Assembly (NCBI GenBank): GCA_027257055.1
Contig: JAPVLO010000133.1
Location: 3,658,001-3,722,000, forward strand
From: Cephalopachus bancanus
Taxonomy: Eukaryota > Chordata > Mammalia > Primates > Tarsiidae
DNA length: 64,000 nt
Reading direction: 5' to 3'
Shown here: positions 23,871 to 35,404 of the stretch, piece by piece
Numbering within the stretch: the stretch's first letter is position 1
Layout: every line of letters begins with the position of its first letter
The notes under the pieces: generated by a model
What the model saw: the letters and a program-made list of their open reading frames with translations, nothing else
Told to the model about the DNA's origin: nothing
Database searches by the model: none
Made by a program: the position numbers and the translations under genes

Positions 23871-25515
23871 GAAATAAAATGTATTTAACTGCAATTGGGC
23901 CTTCTGGAACTTTCTGGTTTAAAAGGTTTTAAGAATTATAAAGGAAAAAGGGTGAGTGAGTTTTAGAATGTATCTTAACTTCAAAAAAATACTAATACTT
24001 CTGAGTAAAACAGTCCTTGAGTTTCCCCTGCCCTAGGACAGATACCAAAACATCAGTGCATAATATAGTCCTGTTCTCCTGTAGTAAATCCACAACAATA
24101 CTAGGGTTTATTAATCCCTTTCCTCACTATAATTTAGGGAAAAGTCTTCACAGCCTGGGGGGTTCAAGTATTTCATTGCTATTTCCCACCATGCCTGATT
24201 AACAATCAACATCATTTCTAATTAGATATATAAAGTACCTAAGATAAACATGGCAATAACTTTCAGTAGTAATTCATACACACACACACACACACACACA
24301 GATACACACACACACACACACAGATACACACACACCACTTAAAAAGAAGATAAACATTTCAAACATCTTTTAAATCTACAGGACCTTAGTACCTGAAAAT
24401 AGAAATAAGAAAGAGGACTGTTTGTGTAAACTGTACCAAATAATGAGATGTTTCCAAGTTATGTTTGCAGTCTTTAGACAAAGTGGCTTCCTAGTGAATT
24501 AAGATAAAGTGTGAAATATTTGAGGGACAGGGCACTTGGCTGGCATCCTGCCACTTTCTGCACCAGCTCATTGCAGTTACTGCTGTTTGTCTCATATGTT
24601 TTTTATTCTTCCTCTAGGGAAGTCAAAGTCTTTTCACTCACAGGCAAATTTTACTGTAGCTCTGGTAACTACTTTACAAGGCGATGAGCATTCACAAGAG
24701 GCTTTTATTAGGCCAGTAGCTATAGGACAAGCTACGTGCACATATTTAGGCAACATGTGTGAAATGGAAAACTTTCAACCTGAGTTCCAAGGGAGCACAC
24801 TAAAACTGCATATCTCAGGAAAGCACCGGGGGTAAGAGCAAGAACACTTTAAATTGCCTAAAATGCATCTGTGACTGTGCATATCTCCTTTGCCTTCAGC
24901 CCAACATATCAGCTTGTTTAATTCACTACATGAACTCCTGCATCTGCAATCCCATTGTTCTGATACTTCCCAGAGGATGTTTCCATCTCCCACTTTTCCA
25001 ACGGATTTTGTGAAGTTAGAACAGTGTACTCTGCTTGTACCTATTTCTCCTGGTCAGTTCCACACATGGTATCACAAAGAAGTAAACAGTTCAAACGCTT
25101 CAGTACATGCAAACTATGAGGGCAACTAAGCATTCAGACATAAGACTATGAGTTAAAACACAGTTAAGATTTAACCATCTACACTAGCTAGAGGGGGGGA
25201 AACAAGGTCATCGGTTATCGTAAACGCATCAGGCATGAGGTGCCTTGGAGACAGATGGATTCAGGTAAGTAAAGAGAAAAGAAACAACCCAGGAAACAAC
25301 AAGAATAATGACCAGCATAAGTTTCCAGGGTCCACAGAGACAGAGCAAGGAGCTCCCACAAGTGGCAGTGGAAGTCGTGAGCATCAGACCACTTGTCACT
25401 GTGCAGACCATGAGGTGAAACATACTCAGCAATAGTCATGTCTCCTTCAGCTACCTGCAAGTATATATCATAAATCTAATAAAATAAACTCTTCTTGGTT
25501 TATAAAGACACAGAC
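23871..25515. other. Unassigned unique DNA with a CA microsatellite and one strong donor-like site
   Basis: No repeat family other than the CA tract at 24279-24334. A consensus-quality splice donor TTCAG|GTAAGT occurs at 25265. I see no acceptor and frame that would make a convincing exon. Confidence 0.4.
24279..24334. repeat. (CA)n microsatellite
   Basis: Three CA blocks separated by CAGATACACA interruptions. Confidence 0.95.
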
Positions 25516-25519
25516 TTTT

Positions 25520-25630
25520 TCCTTACCAGTCCAATAGACTGTAAGTTTCCTGAAAATGAACTTCATCTTGTATTTCCAAAAGTTGGTAACAGTGTCTAGC
25601 ACATTAGCAGGTACCAAAAAAATGCTTCCC
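25520..25630 (+). mobile_element. L2 3'-end fragment
   Basis: AGTCCAATAGACTGTAAGTT, TCCTGAAAATGAACTTCATC and GTGTCTAGCACATTAGCAGG correspond to the L2 end (GACTGTAAGCTCC...GTGCCTAGCACA). Confidence 0.65.
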
Positions 25631-25801
25631 CAATGGCTACAGCACAGAGCTAAGTGCAGGAAATGTACTTTGCTAGCACAGAGGCCTTTCTCAGTTGGTC
25701 ACTGATAGGCACTCCCCAGAAAGAGTTCAGTTTCCCAAAATAAGGTCATGATATAACTAGATATCAGAGAGAAGAAGCGGTGGAATCTCAAAAAGAAAGT
25801 C

Positions 25802-26235
25802 CAGTTGCCCCTTAAACAACACAGGTGTGACCTACGCAGGTCTACTTACACATGGATTTGCTGGAGACCCTGCCAATCCTGAAACAGTAAGACCAATCCT
25901 TTCTTTTTCTTCCCTTCCTCAGCCTATCAGTGTGAGGATGATGAGGATGAAGACCTTATGATGATCCACTTCCACCTTAATGAATACTAAATACAATTTC
26001 TTTTTCTTATGATTTTATTAATAACATTTTCTTTTCTCTAGCTTTCTTTATTGTAAGAATACAGTATATAGTACATATAAAAGGTGTCTCAATCGACCGT
26101 TTGTTATTGAAAAGACTTCTAGTCAACAGTAGGCTACTAGTTGTTTAAGTCTGGGGGAGTCAAAAGTTATACACAGATTTTTGACTGTGTAGGGCATCAG
26201 TGACCCTAACTCCTACATTGTTCGAGAGTCAACTG
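25802..26235 (+). mobile_element. Short non-autonomous Tigger (Tigger2a-like, TcMar) element
   Basis: The left end CAGTTGCCCCTTAAACAACA and the right end ATTGTTCGAGAGTCAACTG are inverted copies (CAGTTGACCCTTGAACAAC type). The interior GATGAGGATGAAGACCTTAT and GGCTACTAGTTGTTTAAGTC match the known internally deleted family. The length of about 434 bp is that of a complete Tigger2a-like copy. TA follows the right end. The left TA is mutated. Confidence 0.88.
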
Positions 26236-26239
26236 TATG

Positions 26240-27200
26240 AAAAAACAAAACAAAACTACAGAATGGAAAAAGTATTTAAAAATATTTGCAAATCATAGAC
26301 CGCATCTTATAAAAGACTCAAATCGAGAATATATAAAGAACTCTTACAACTCAATAATAAAAAGACAAATAACCCAATTAAGTATAAGTAAAAGATCTGA
26401 ATAGACATTTAACCAATGAAAATACACAAATGGTCAGCAAGCACATGAAAAGATGCTCAACATCATTTATCAGCAGGTAAATGCAAATCAAAGCCACACT
26501 GAGATGCCACTTCACACTTGCCAGGGTGACTACAATCAAAAAGATAGTAACAATGTTGGCCAGGATGTGGAAGCATTGAAGCCCTTGTACTCCTGGTGGG
26601 ATTGTAAAATGGGCAGTTAAAACAGCCTGGCATTTCCTCAAGTGGTAAACACATATAATATAGCAATTCCATTCCTAGGTGTACACTCAAGAGAAATGAA
26701 AATATGTTTACATAAAAGCCTGTACACAGTTGTTCATAGCAGCATTATTCCTAGCAGCCAAAAAAGTAAAAATAACTTAAAAGTTATTTTGGGGATGAAC
26801 AAATAAATCAAATATGGTGTAGTCATACAATGGAATATTATACCGTAGTAAAAATGGAGTAATGCTATATGCTCCAACATGGATGAATCTTGAACACATA
26901 AAAGAAGCCAGTCCCCCAAAAAACCACATATTGTACTATTTCAGTTAATGTCCAGAACAGACAAATCTCCAGAGAGAGAATGTAGATTTGTGCATGAAGA
27001 GGGCTGAGGAAGGAGCATTTGGGGAAATAGTAACTGCTAATGGGTTCATAGGTTTCTTTCTGAGTGATGAAAATGTTCTAAATTGACTACGCTAATGGTT
27101 GCACAATTCTGTGAATATATTAAAAGCCACTGAACTATACACTTTAGGTTAATGTTATGGCATTAAATTATATCTCAATAAAGATTTTATTTAAAAAAAA
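26240..27200 (+). mobile_element. L1M-type ORF2 C-terminus and 3' UTR
   Basis: AACTCTTACAACTCAATAAT, CAAATAACCCAATTAAGTAT, GCAAATCAAAGCCACACTGA, ATGGATGAATCTTGAACACA and TTATATCTCAATAAAG follow the plus-strand L1 3' end. It ends at the A-rich tail near 27200. No ORF is intact. The minus-strand frames here are shadows. Confidence 0.88.
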
Positions 27201-27202
27201 GT

Positions 27203-27345
27203 TTGGGGTGGTGAAAAAGCTTTAGAAATAGACAGTGGTGGTGGTTTCACAACATTATAAATGTAATTAACACCACTAAATTGCACACTTAAAAACGGTT
27301 AAAATGGACAATTTTATGTTATATACATCTTAACACTATTTTTAA
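27203..27345 (+). mobile_element. Second L1M 3'-end fragment
   Basis: GTGGTGGTTTCACAACATTA, TAAATGTAATTAACACCACT, AAATTGCACACTTAAAAACG and GTTAAAATGGACAATTTTAT duplicate the L1 3' UTR signature already present just upstream. This is therefore a separate, 5'-truncated copy directly behind the first. Confidence 0.78.
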
Positions 27346-28096
27346 AATTTAAAAAGTGCAGAATGGGGGGAATATATATATATATTAGCTTACTTTCCTC
27401 AGCTTTAATTATGAATAGGCTCTTTCTCCAATAGATTCACTCTGTCCACAGGAGGAAAATCTCACATCTAAAAAACTTTATAAGCCCAAATACATCAAGA
27501 GAAAGTATTAACATGATTTTGGAAAGTTTGTTTAAATAAATCAGTATGACATTAAAAAAATTGAAAAAGCTATCAAAATCAGGTACTACTGAATATTCTA
27601 TTTTCAACTTATAAGCTGTAAACTTCCTATTTGTGGGTTTTTAAGCTGTCTTAATGCTGTTTTTAACAAATGATGTTTGTTAACTGCTTTGCTATTTACT
27701 GTTGTGAGGAAATTAACTGACTGTCACAATTCAGGTTTTCACAAATTGCGTTTCTACTATTCTTTGCTAATTATGCTGTGCCTGGATTTTGCATAACACT
27801 TCACACTATATTTAATCTCCTGCTTTAAAGCATCTTATCTGTAAGAATGTAAATTTACATAATTTCATCTTGACCCACCAGACCAAATCTGATTATATTG
27901 TTTCTAAACCAATTTTAGACAGATAAACAGACTGCACACTGATGTGAGTAAACTAAAAACAAAATAACATTTAAATATATACCACCTTTTTCAGGTTTCA
28001 ACAGGAATGTAAAACACAGGTCACACATATAGACCAAACAATAACAACCTAGTGCATGGAGTATAAACTCATGCAATTTACAATAAATATTTATTT
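27346..28096. other. Unassigned AT-rich unique DNA
   Basis: No recognised element. The 27600-27920 part has evenly mixed, non-repetitive text of the kind seen in conserved non-coding DNA. I cannot test conservation. Confidence 0.4.
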
Positions 28097-28109
28097 ACAA
28101 ATATTTTCT

Positions 28110-28399
28110 TTTTTTTTTTTTTTTTTGAGTTGGAGTCTCACTCTGTCACCCAGACTGGAGCAGCAGTCCCAGTCACTGCAGCCTCAACCTGCTGGGCTCC
28201 AGTGATCCTTTCGCCTCAGCCTTCCAAGTAGCTGGAACTACAGGTGCGCACTACCATGCTCGGCTAGTTTTTGATTTATTGTAGAGACCAGGTCTTGCCA
28301 AGTTGCCCGGGCGGGTCTCGCACCCGCGGGCTCAGGCAATCCTCTCGCCTCGGCCTCCCAAAGTGCTGGGATTACAGGCTGAGCCACTGAGCCTGGCCA
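28110..28399 (-). mobile_element. Lineage-specific (tarsier-type) Alu, antisense, perfect 13-bp duplication
   Basis: An inverted tail (poly-T, then GAGTTGGAGTCTCACTCTGT) and an inverted head (GAGCCACTGAGCCTGGCC) bound it. ACAAATATTTTCT is present exactly at 28097-28109 and again at 28400-28412. This is a clean target-site duplication from a recent insertion. Confidence 0.97.
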
Positions 28400-28911
28400 A
28401 CAAATATTTTCTAATGCACTGAAAATTACTACCTTAACATGATCATATTTTGAACAGACAGCACTTTGATGGGTTTAGTTTAAAGCAAGTCTATTATGAC
28501 AGAAAAAATAGTAAATTTTCCACCATAATGCCACTTTATAAAACATAAAACATCAATATCAGAAAGTGGAAAAATTAAGGTGTCAAACAATAGTAACCTT
28601 CCCATCTATCAAACTGATTTTAAATAAATGAATACAGAATTTCAAATCTGTGATTATTCATATTTATTTCATTTTTGAACATGAAGAACAGCTTTCCTAA
28701 AATGGTGGTTCTAGTAGGCTCATTACTAGAAACAGGACTAATCCTTCTAAGAAGCTGTCCCTGGTAAAGTCACACCGTCTCTCATTTGAATTGCTCCTGT
28801 GCTTTGGACCACTTCCTACCCATTCTCTACAACTAACAGTAAGGTCTTTAAAAAAACAAACAAATATATCTTCAGTTTTAAAATCCTCTAATAGTTTTTT
28901 GTCACACTTTT

Positions 28912-29205
28912 TTTTTTGTCCACTCCAGGCTAGAGTGCAGTGGCATGATCACAGTGATCACGGGCTCATGGCAGACTTGACACCCTGGGCTCAGGAAATC
29001 CTTCCAACTCAGTCTCCTGAGTAGTTGGGACTACAGGTGCACACCACCACACCCAGCTAATTTTTTTTTAACAGTTTTTGTAGAGTCCAGGTACGGTTAT
29101 GTTGCCTGGGCTTGTCTCAAACTCCTGGGCTCAAGCAATTTTCACCCACCTCAGCTTCCCAAAATGTTGGGATTACAGACATGAGCTACAGCACTCAGTT
29201 TCTGT
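28912..29205 (-). mobile_element. AluJ-like SINE, antisense
   Basis: After a T-run, AGGCTAGAGTGCAGTGGCAT, CTCCTGAGTAGTTGGGACTA and CAGCTAATTTTTTTTTAACA follow, ending with ATGAGCTACAGCACTCAGTT. A small internal duplication (GTGATCACAGTGATCACG) is present near 28945-28965. Confidence 0.9.
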
Positions 29206-29387
29206 TGCACTTTAAAACAAGATCCAAACTACCAAGCCTTGTGTGTCTGGCCTGTTCATTTCTCTCTCTCCATTCTGTGTTTTTTGCTCCTCTCTCCTTC
29301 AGTGCTACTAGTCTTTCAGTTTTAAGTCTAGTAGCCCAAGTTTTCACTGCCTCAGGGCTTCCGCACATGCTGGTTCCTCCACTTCTT

Positions 29388-29666
29388 TTTTTTTGAGTTG
29401 GAGTCTCACTCTGTCGCCCAGACTGGAGTGCAGTGGCCACCGCAACCTCGACCTGCTGGGCTCCGGCGATCCTTCCACCTCAGCCTTCCGAGTAGCCAGA
29501 ATTACAGGCATGCGCTACCACGCCCGGCTGATTTTTTGATTTATTGTAGAGATGAGGTTTTGCTGCCCAGGCAGGTCTCAAACCTGTGGGCTCAGGCAAT
29601 CCACTCACCTCAGCCTCCCAAAGGCCCGAGATTACAGGCTGAGCCACCGAGCCCGGCGAGCCCGGC
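29388..29666 (-). mobile_element. Lineage-specific (tarsier-type) Alu, antisense, perfect 16-bp duplication
   Basis: GGTTCCTCCACTTCTT occurs at 29372-29387 and exactly again at 29667-29682. The Alu is the TCAGCC/AATTCC subtype, shown inverted as CGGCTGATTTTTTGATTTAT. Its 5' end carries an extra GCCCGGCGA copy, a 9-bp head duplication. Confidence 0.97.
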
Positions 29667-30044
29667 GGTTCCTCCACTTCTTACCTAATTAGCTCTGACT
29701 CACCCTTAGAGTTTCAGTCCAAACATCACTTCCTTTGAGAGGCCTTCCTAACTCCCTAATTCAATCAGTTCTCTCTTGCAAGCCTCTCCCGTGGCATCCT
29801 TCCTTTCCTTAACATCGCTCATTACTATATGTAAGTAAATATGTGTGCAGGTATGTATGGAAGTGTATGCATGTGCGTGTATGTATATATTAGATGCCTG
29901 GCTCTCCACTGGGTTGTAAGACTCACAAAGACAGAGCTCATGTCTGCCTTGGCCGCCACTACGCGGCCAACACTTTGCACAGCATCTGCCACAGAATGAG
30001 CACTTTGAATGTATTTGCTGAACTCATTCATGACAAGTCCCCTT

Positions 30045-32730
30045 CTCTGCCTATGCTCCATTATAACAGTTGTTGTTTTTTTAAAAATCTTTCCAGATAT
30101 GAAAACACCTTCAAAAAGAAGAGTTCAAAAACAGACATATTTAAGTATCTTTTCCTATACAATATTTTACACTTGAATTAAATCTCATAAAACATAGTTT
30201 TAGAAAAGTAGTAGAGTAGCATATAGGCCTTGATAATAATCAAAATAAACTAAAAACTTTTGAGAATTTGACTAGAAAAAGTAAGTGCTACACAGAAAGA
30301 AGCCATTGCCAGCAAACCCTCCACATACCAACAAGCATTTACTAACTATTATATTCCCGGCCTGAGCTCCACAACGGACGTGGCTCACATCAGTATTCAT
30401 AAACAACAGCATTTATGATGACTTTAGGAGGCCACTGGTAAGAAAAAGTTCTTCAACACCATAACTCTAAAACAGTTAATCCTATTACATTAAAAAATTA
30501 AAATATTTTAATCAGGAGTAGAAAATAATTTTGTTTTATCATTTTACAAAGGTGTTGAATTTTTAATAAGTTGATTGAACGCCTTAAACTTAACCATTTA
30601 GGAGAAGGAAGAAATGTGGGTTTTTCTCTGCCCTCATCATATTAATTGTAGCTAACTGAAAAGTTCAAATTCAGCAAGCCAAGGGTTTCAAGTTTGTTCA
30701 GGTTAACGTTGGTTCAATAAGCAGAGAGGACCTCAACTGTTATTCTAATCATTTCAATTCATTGCATTAAAAACTTTTTTTTTTTAAGACTATTTTTTTT
30801 TCTTGCTCCTATTAGGAACCCCAAGTTCTCCTAAGTAAGGTCAAGGCCTGAGAAACTTCATGATGAGCTATTCCTGAAATGGGCCGCACCATACAAAATA
30901 GAAGTTTATACCCTAAGGAAGTCAGTATAACAGTACGGCTGCTTAGGACCCATGGTGACACTGGAAAGAGCTGCCACGCTATTAGCTTAATTAATGTTTT
31001 CATCAAAATGAGGTATAAAAAAGGTCTAAAAGTTGGGCTTTACTATGATTTAGAGCAAAAATGAATTTCTGATTTCAATAATAACTGAAGATTTTAAACT
31101 TATCCCCACTCTAAAAGTGTCTTTAATTCTGGTAGCTGCATGCCAAGACATCAATGGACACTGGATCAGGTCCAAAGAAACTAAGATGATTGGAGAATCT
31201 GTTGCCTGTTGCATTGGTCAACTGTAACGGAGGGTCAGGACTCCAGAAGCGCAACACAGAAGGGAGATGAGAGTGTCTGGGGTTACGAACTGTCATGAAA
31301 GGTTAAGCTTGGTCACCAAATTCCAAAATTCTGGAATTTCAGAATTGTAGAACAAAGACAATAACACCTTAGAACTGAAATAATTTAGGACAATAAAATA
31401 TTATTTTAAGCAGTAGACAGAAAATTTATCATAAAAAGTAACATAAAACTAAAATTATAATCATTTGAAGGATTTAGGTGGATTTTACAGCTTTATCTAC
31501 TTAATCTTGCCAGTGTATCTGGGTGGAGACTGAGAAGAGAGAACTTTTTTAAAGGTTATTACAAAGGGTAGTCAAAAATTCTCACAATATATCCTTTGAG
31601 GTGGCTGCAAAAATTTATAGCTTTGAACCCACATACTGGAATTATTTTCTCCTATTAAAATTTGTTACTGATAAAACAGATTTTGGTTAAAAGAGAAAGG
31701 GAAGGAGAAGGAAAGGAACAAAGAAAAGCCAGTTTTCAAACGGAAGTGGTGGCCTGCTGCTCGGAATTCCAATTTGCCTCATGTCCTGAAAGTAGCAGCA
31801 ATTCCAGGGCTGAGAACTTTTAACAGTATTTGGGGAAGGGGGGGGAGAGAAGGGACTCACTGTATGGTAATTAGATGCTTAACAGTCCCAGCTGCCTCCT
31901 TGTTTTCCCTGGACACAGGTAATTCATAAACTGATGCAGTTTTCCCTCCCAGTCCCCTGGCTAACCATCCTGTGCTCTCCTTTGACAAATAAGCAGACCC
32001 TGAATGTCATCACACGTTTCTCTAACCATTCAGTGGCAAGAGGGGTCATTTCTTCTATTCTTTAAAAATGTGTCATTATTCCAAAGTGAAAATGCAAAAG
32101 TCCTACAATTTCTTGGCAGACCATGAAATAACTAAAGATTAGTATAAACTTATAGTTTCCATTTTTAACATATACATTTCAAGAAATACTGAGTGCTTTA
32201 GACCCTAATATAAATAATTAGGTTTTCTAAAGTTTTTGCTTGGTTAACTTGCTACATCACTAGGAATTCCAAATAGTTTTTTTGAGAAAAATAGATCTGG
32301 AAGAATCAATTTTAAGATTTGAAAATATTTCTGACCATCATTAAACAGCAAAGGTGCTGAAGTTAATTAAACCATACTGCACAAGAACAAATATCGATTA
32401 CTCCAAAAAACACTTGTTTAGCATGCTGCATAGAACTGTTTTATTTTGTTAAGTGCCACATGAAAAGGGCAGATGTTACTAATGCAGAAAAATGTCAAGT
32501 CTCACCTGAGGTTACAGCAGGTGAGACTTATGGAAATATGATAAATTTCACAGGGACCATAATGACAGTGAGATATAAAATTGACTGCAGGACAAACCCT
32601 CAAATGCCTGCTGATACAGCAGTTATTAAGTGCTCATTTATTTATTTATATGTGCTCACCTGCAGTCTGTCAAATTAAAATTTTAATTTAACAAACTATG
32701 CCAATTTCCTGCTTTAAAATACATTAATCT
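30045..32730. other. Unassigned unique DNA with a paired-E-box hairpin
   Basis: About 2.7 kb without a recognised repeat. It contains the perfect inverted repeat at 32497-32529. The text is evenly mixed at 30580-30760 and 31130-31330, but conservation cannot be tested here. Confidence 0.4.
32497..32529. repeat. Perfect 12-bp inverted repeat with paired CACCTG/CAGGTG
   Basis: AAGTCTCACCTG, AGGTTACAG (9-base loop), CAGGTGAGACTT. All 12 positions pair. Each arm contains an E-box (CACCTG). Paired E-boxes of this type are bound by ZEB-family repressors. The functional reading is inference. Confidence 0.92.
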
Positions 32731-32732
32731 GG

Positions 32733-33010
32733 TTTGGTGCCGTGGCTCATTCCTGTAATCTCAAGGAGGCCGAGGCAGGAGAATCGCTTGAGTTTGAGAC
32801 CAGCCTGGACAACACAGTGAGACCCTGTCTCTACACAAAATTAAAACAAAAAAATTAGACAGGCATGGTGGCACAGACCTATAGTCCCAGCTATTCAAGA
32901 GGCAAGAGGATCCCTTGAGTCCAGAAGTTCGAGGCTACAGTGGGCTACGATTGTGCCACTGCACTCCAGCTTGTGCAACAAAGCAAAGCTCTGTCTCAAA
33001 ATAAATAAGT
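32733..33010 (+). mobile_element. AluJ-like SINE, diverged
   Basis: GGTGCCGTGGCTCATTCCTG, GAGACCAGCCTGGACAACAC, TTAGACAGGCATGGTGGCAC and GCCACTGCACTCCAGCTTGT in order, ending in TCTCAAAATAAATAAG. The left arm is shortened. Confidence 0.9.
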
Positions 33011-33020
33011 AAAAATAGAC

Positions 33021-34155
33021 TACTTAAGTTATATTATATAACAATTAAGCAATATCTGAAATACTTTATCTTAAAAGCCTATAACTTGTTCAGATATTGT
33101 GCCTGAATGATGGTACTGAAGTGAAAACAATTTCTCACACTTACTCCTGAAGTTTCTGCCTGTTTTTCCAAGAATCCAAACAGCAGGATTTCATCACTAC
33201 CCCAGCCTCCTTTCTGTTTCCTCTTTTTGTCTCTGTCTCACCTGGAAATCTGGAACAATGCCCCTCCAGCCAAGGGTGCCACTTCTGCCACTATCACCTA
33301 CATGTAAAAGGAACGCTTGCACTTGATGGACAGGGGAAATATGGTGCCATTTTTGAGCATTGACACCATTCCACAGAGGATAACAGCTGGGGCTCTGTCC
33401 TGCAGAAAACAGGAAAGCAGGAGAAACATACAAAGAAATGTTTACATATGGATAGCCACAGCCTGAAGAGTATCCCAGGAAAAGGGCAAATGAGTGGTAA
33501 AGCTAACATCAGAAAATTTCTGATGTACGGCATTTGGACACAAGGACAAATAAAGTTCACTTACATTCATTGCTTAATTGAAGATTTCTTCTACAACCAC
33601 ATTATTCTGCAATACTTTAATATGGATGCAACAACCTGGTGTCAACTGACCTTGAACAATAGTCCATTAAATATTACCAGGTCCTGTTTGAACCAGTGGT
33701 TAGTGTCAAATACCACAGTGAGTTATCCAACTCAAATAGAGATGATTTAAATTTTATGACTTGATGAACACAGCAATGATTTATTTGTTGGCACTAGGGG
33801 CATAGGGAGAACAAGCCTCTGCTTTGTTTGTTTCATTTTCAGGTTCAGCAAGTCAAATCCCATGCTGGAAAACATTTTATAAAGTACACTAAATTCTTCC
33901 AATGCCTACACTTAGTCATATTAAACATCTTTAGGAAACTGGATTAATTATATTAATAACTCACTACTTTTCAGAGTCTTTTATCAATGCTAAATAATTA
34001 ACCCCCATATGTATTAAAAAGATATATTTCTATTCACTTGGCTTTAGAAACAAACCATTTTCTCAATGGATAATATGAAACACTGGGTTATGTTGTTGTT
34101 TTGTTTTAAGGTGACTAGCATGGCAAAGATTTAGTGACACTATATTTTTCACTAC
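33021..34155. other. Unassigned unique DNA
   Basis: No recognised repeat. A 100-codon frame at 33448-33750 has no supporting splice or start features. Confidence 0.45.
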
Positions 34156-34159
34156 ATAA

Positions 34160-34395
34160 TAATGGCTAATATTTACTGATTTGGTGTATGCAAGTGCTGG
34201 GTTAAGCCTTTGGCATATATTGCTTCATTTTAGCTTTACAATGATCTGACAAATTAGGCATTACTATTACTATTCCATTGTAAAATAGAAACTGAGGCAT
34301 AAGGGCAGTAAGTGACTTGCCCACAGACCTGCAGCCAATTAACATCAGGGCACCAGATCTGAACTCGGACCCAATGAGCTTCCGAGGCCACCCCC
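34160..34395 (-). mobile_element. MIR SINE, antisense
   Basis: ATGGCTAATATTTACTGATT, AAATAGAAACTGAGGCATAA, AGTAAGTGACTTGCCCACAG and GAACTCGGACCCAATGAGCT match the inverted MIR. Confidence 0.88.
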
Positions 34396-35179
34396 AGCCA
34401 TGAGGGTGGATGGCTGTCACTGGGCTCTCCCACTATAATTCACAAGATAACTTGCAGGAAGTAATCTGGCCTGTGAGTTGTGAGGATTACTCAGGATAGC
34501 CCACTACCAAATGGGAAGCACCATCCAATGAGGGAAGGCTGGATAAAATTCCAAGATGAGTTCTGCAAATCACACCTATAGACGTTCCTGGCAGCATGCA
34601 AAAGGGCTGACAGGCAAAGCCAAGGAAGCAGACTTCATTGCAAGCAAAATATTCGGGGGAGGTAGAGAGAAGCAAATGTAGCAACCTTATATTGTGTATT
34701 TCTAAATTTTATCTCAACATTTAGCTGCTATAAATTACACTACCAGCTCGCATTCCACACTTTCTTAAGTTACTATGCATGGAGAGAAAACATGCCCAGC
34801 TTCAAGGAGCCAATTTAGCAAAACTTACAGGTAAATAAAGCAAAAACAATTATCTTCTGAAAGATGAAAACATAAGGGTAAATAAAACTTAGTAAGTCTA
34901 AATGTGCACCTTACAACAATAGCACAGCCACTGCTGTGTCACCAAAACATAAATAAAACTGTCATAGGTGAAATGAATCAAATAATACTGAGTTTTTTCC
35001 ACTGATTTAGTTCTTTGCTCATACTAGAGTGGTCTGTTTTCTCCAGGCTTTTGATCCCACAGCATGACTAAATAGTATTCGTTCTGGAGATTCAATTATC
35101 CAAATGTAAGAACTGGTGGTGGGCTTGGGCAGGAACCTCAGCTTTTGGCAGGGGAGAAGGAGAAACTTCCATTGCTAGT
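34396..35179. other. Unassigned unique DNA
   Basis: No recognised repeat or exon. Confidence 0.45.
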
Positions 35180-35400
35180 GACCCAGTCCCATTCTGTGCC
35201 TGACGCTGGGCTGCATGTTTTAATTTTCATGAGTTATTGGATCTAAACATCACAGCAGCCCTACTGAGACCATGTCATCATCCTCGTTTCACAGCTGAGA
35301 AAACTGAAACCCAGAGAGGTTAATTAACTCACCAAAGTCCCAGCTGGCAAGTGGCAGCCCTGAGATTCAGGTCCAGGTTTCTGGCTTGGTAGACAATGGG
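35180..35400 (-). mobile_element. MIR SINE, antisense
   Basis: TCCTCGTTTCACAGCTGAGA, AAACTGAAACCCAGAGAGGT, TAATTAACTCACCAAAGTCC and AGATTCAGGTCCAGGTTTCT match the inverted MIR core and tail closely. Confidence 0.9.
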
Positions 35401-35404
35401 TTTT

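Larger units (their letters stand above)
28780..30040 (+). mobile_element. L2 split by two Alus
   Basis: L2-like text occurs in three co-linear pieces. The first is about 28780-28910 (ATTGCTCCTGTGCTTTGGAC). The second is 29206-29387 (CTCAGGGCTTCCGCACATGC). The third is 29667-30040 (CATCACTTCCTTTGAGAGGC, TTTGCACAGCATCTGCCACA, GAATGTATTTGCTGAACTCA). A TATG-rich stretch near 29840-29890 interrupts the last part. The pieces join in L2 order once the two Alus are removed. Confidence 0.78.

Noticed and set aside
25802..26235. Asp/Glu-rich stretch (GATGATGAGGATGAAGAC) resembling an acidic exon
   Set aside because: It is a normal internal segment of the Tigger-type element and is present in its relatives.
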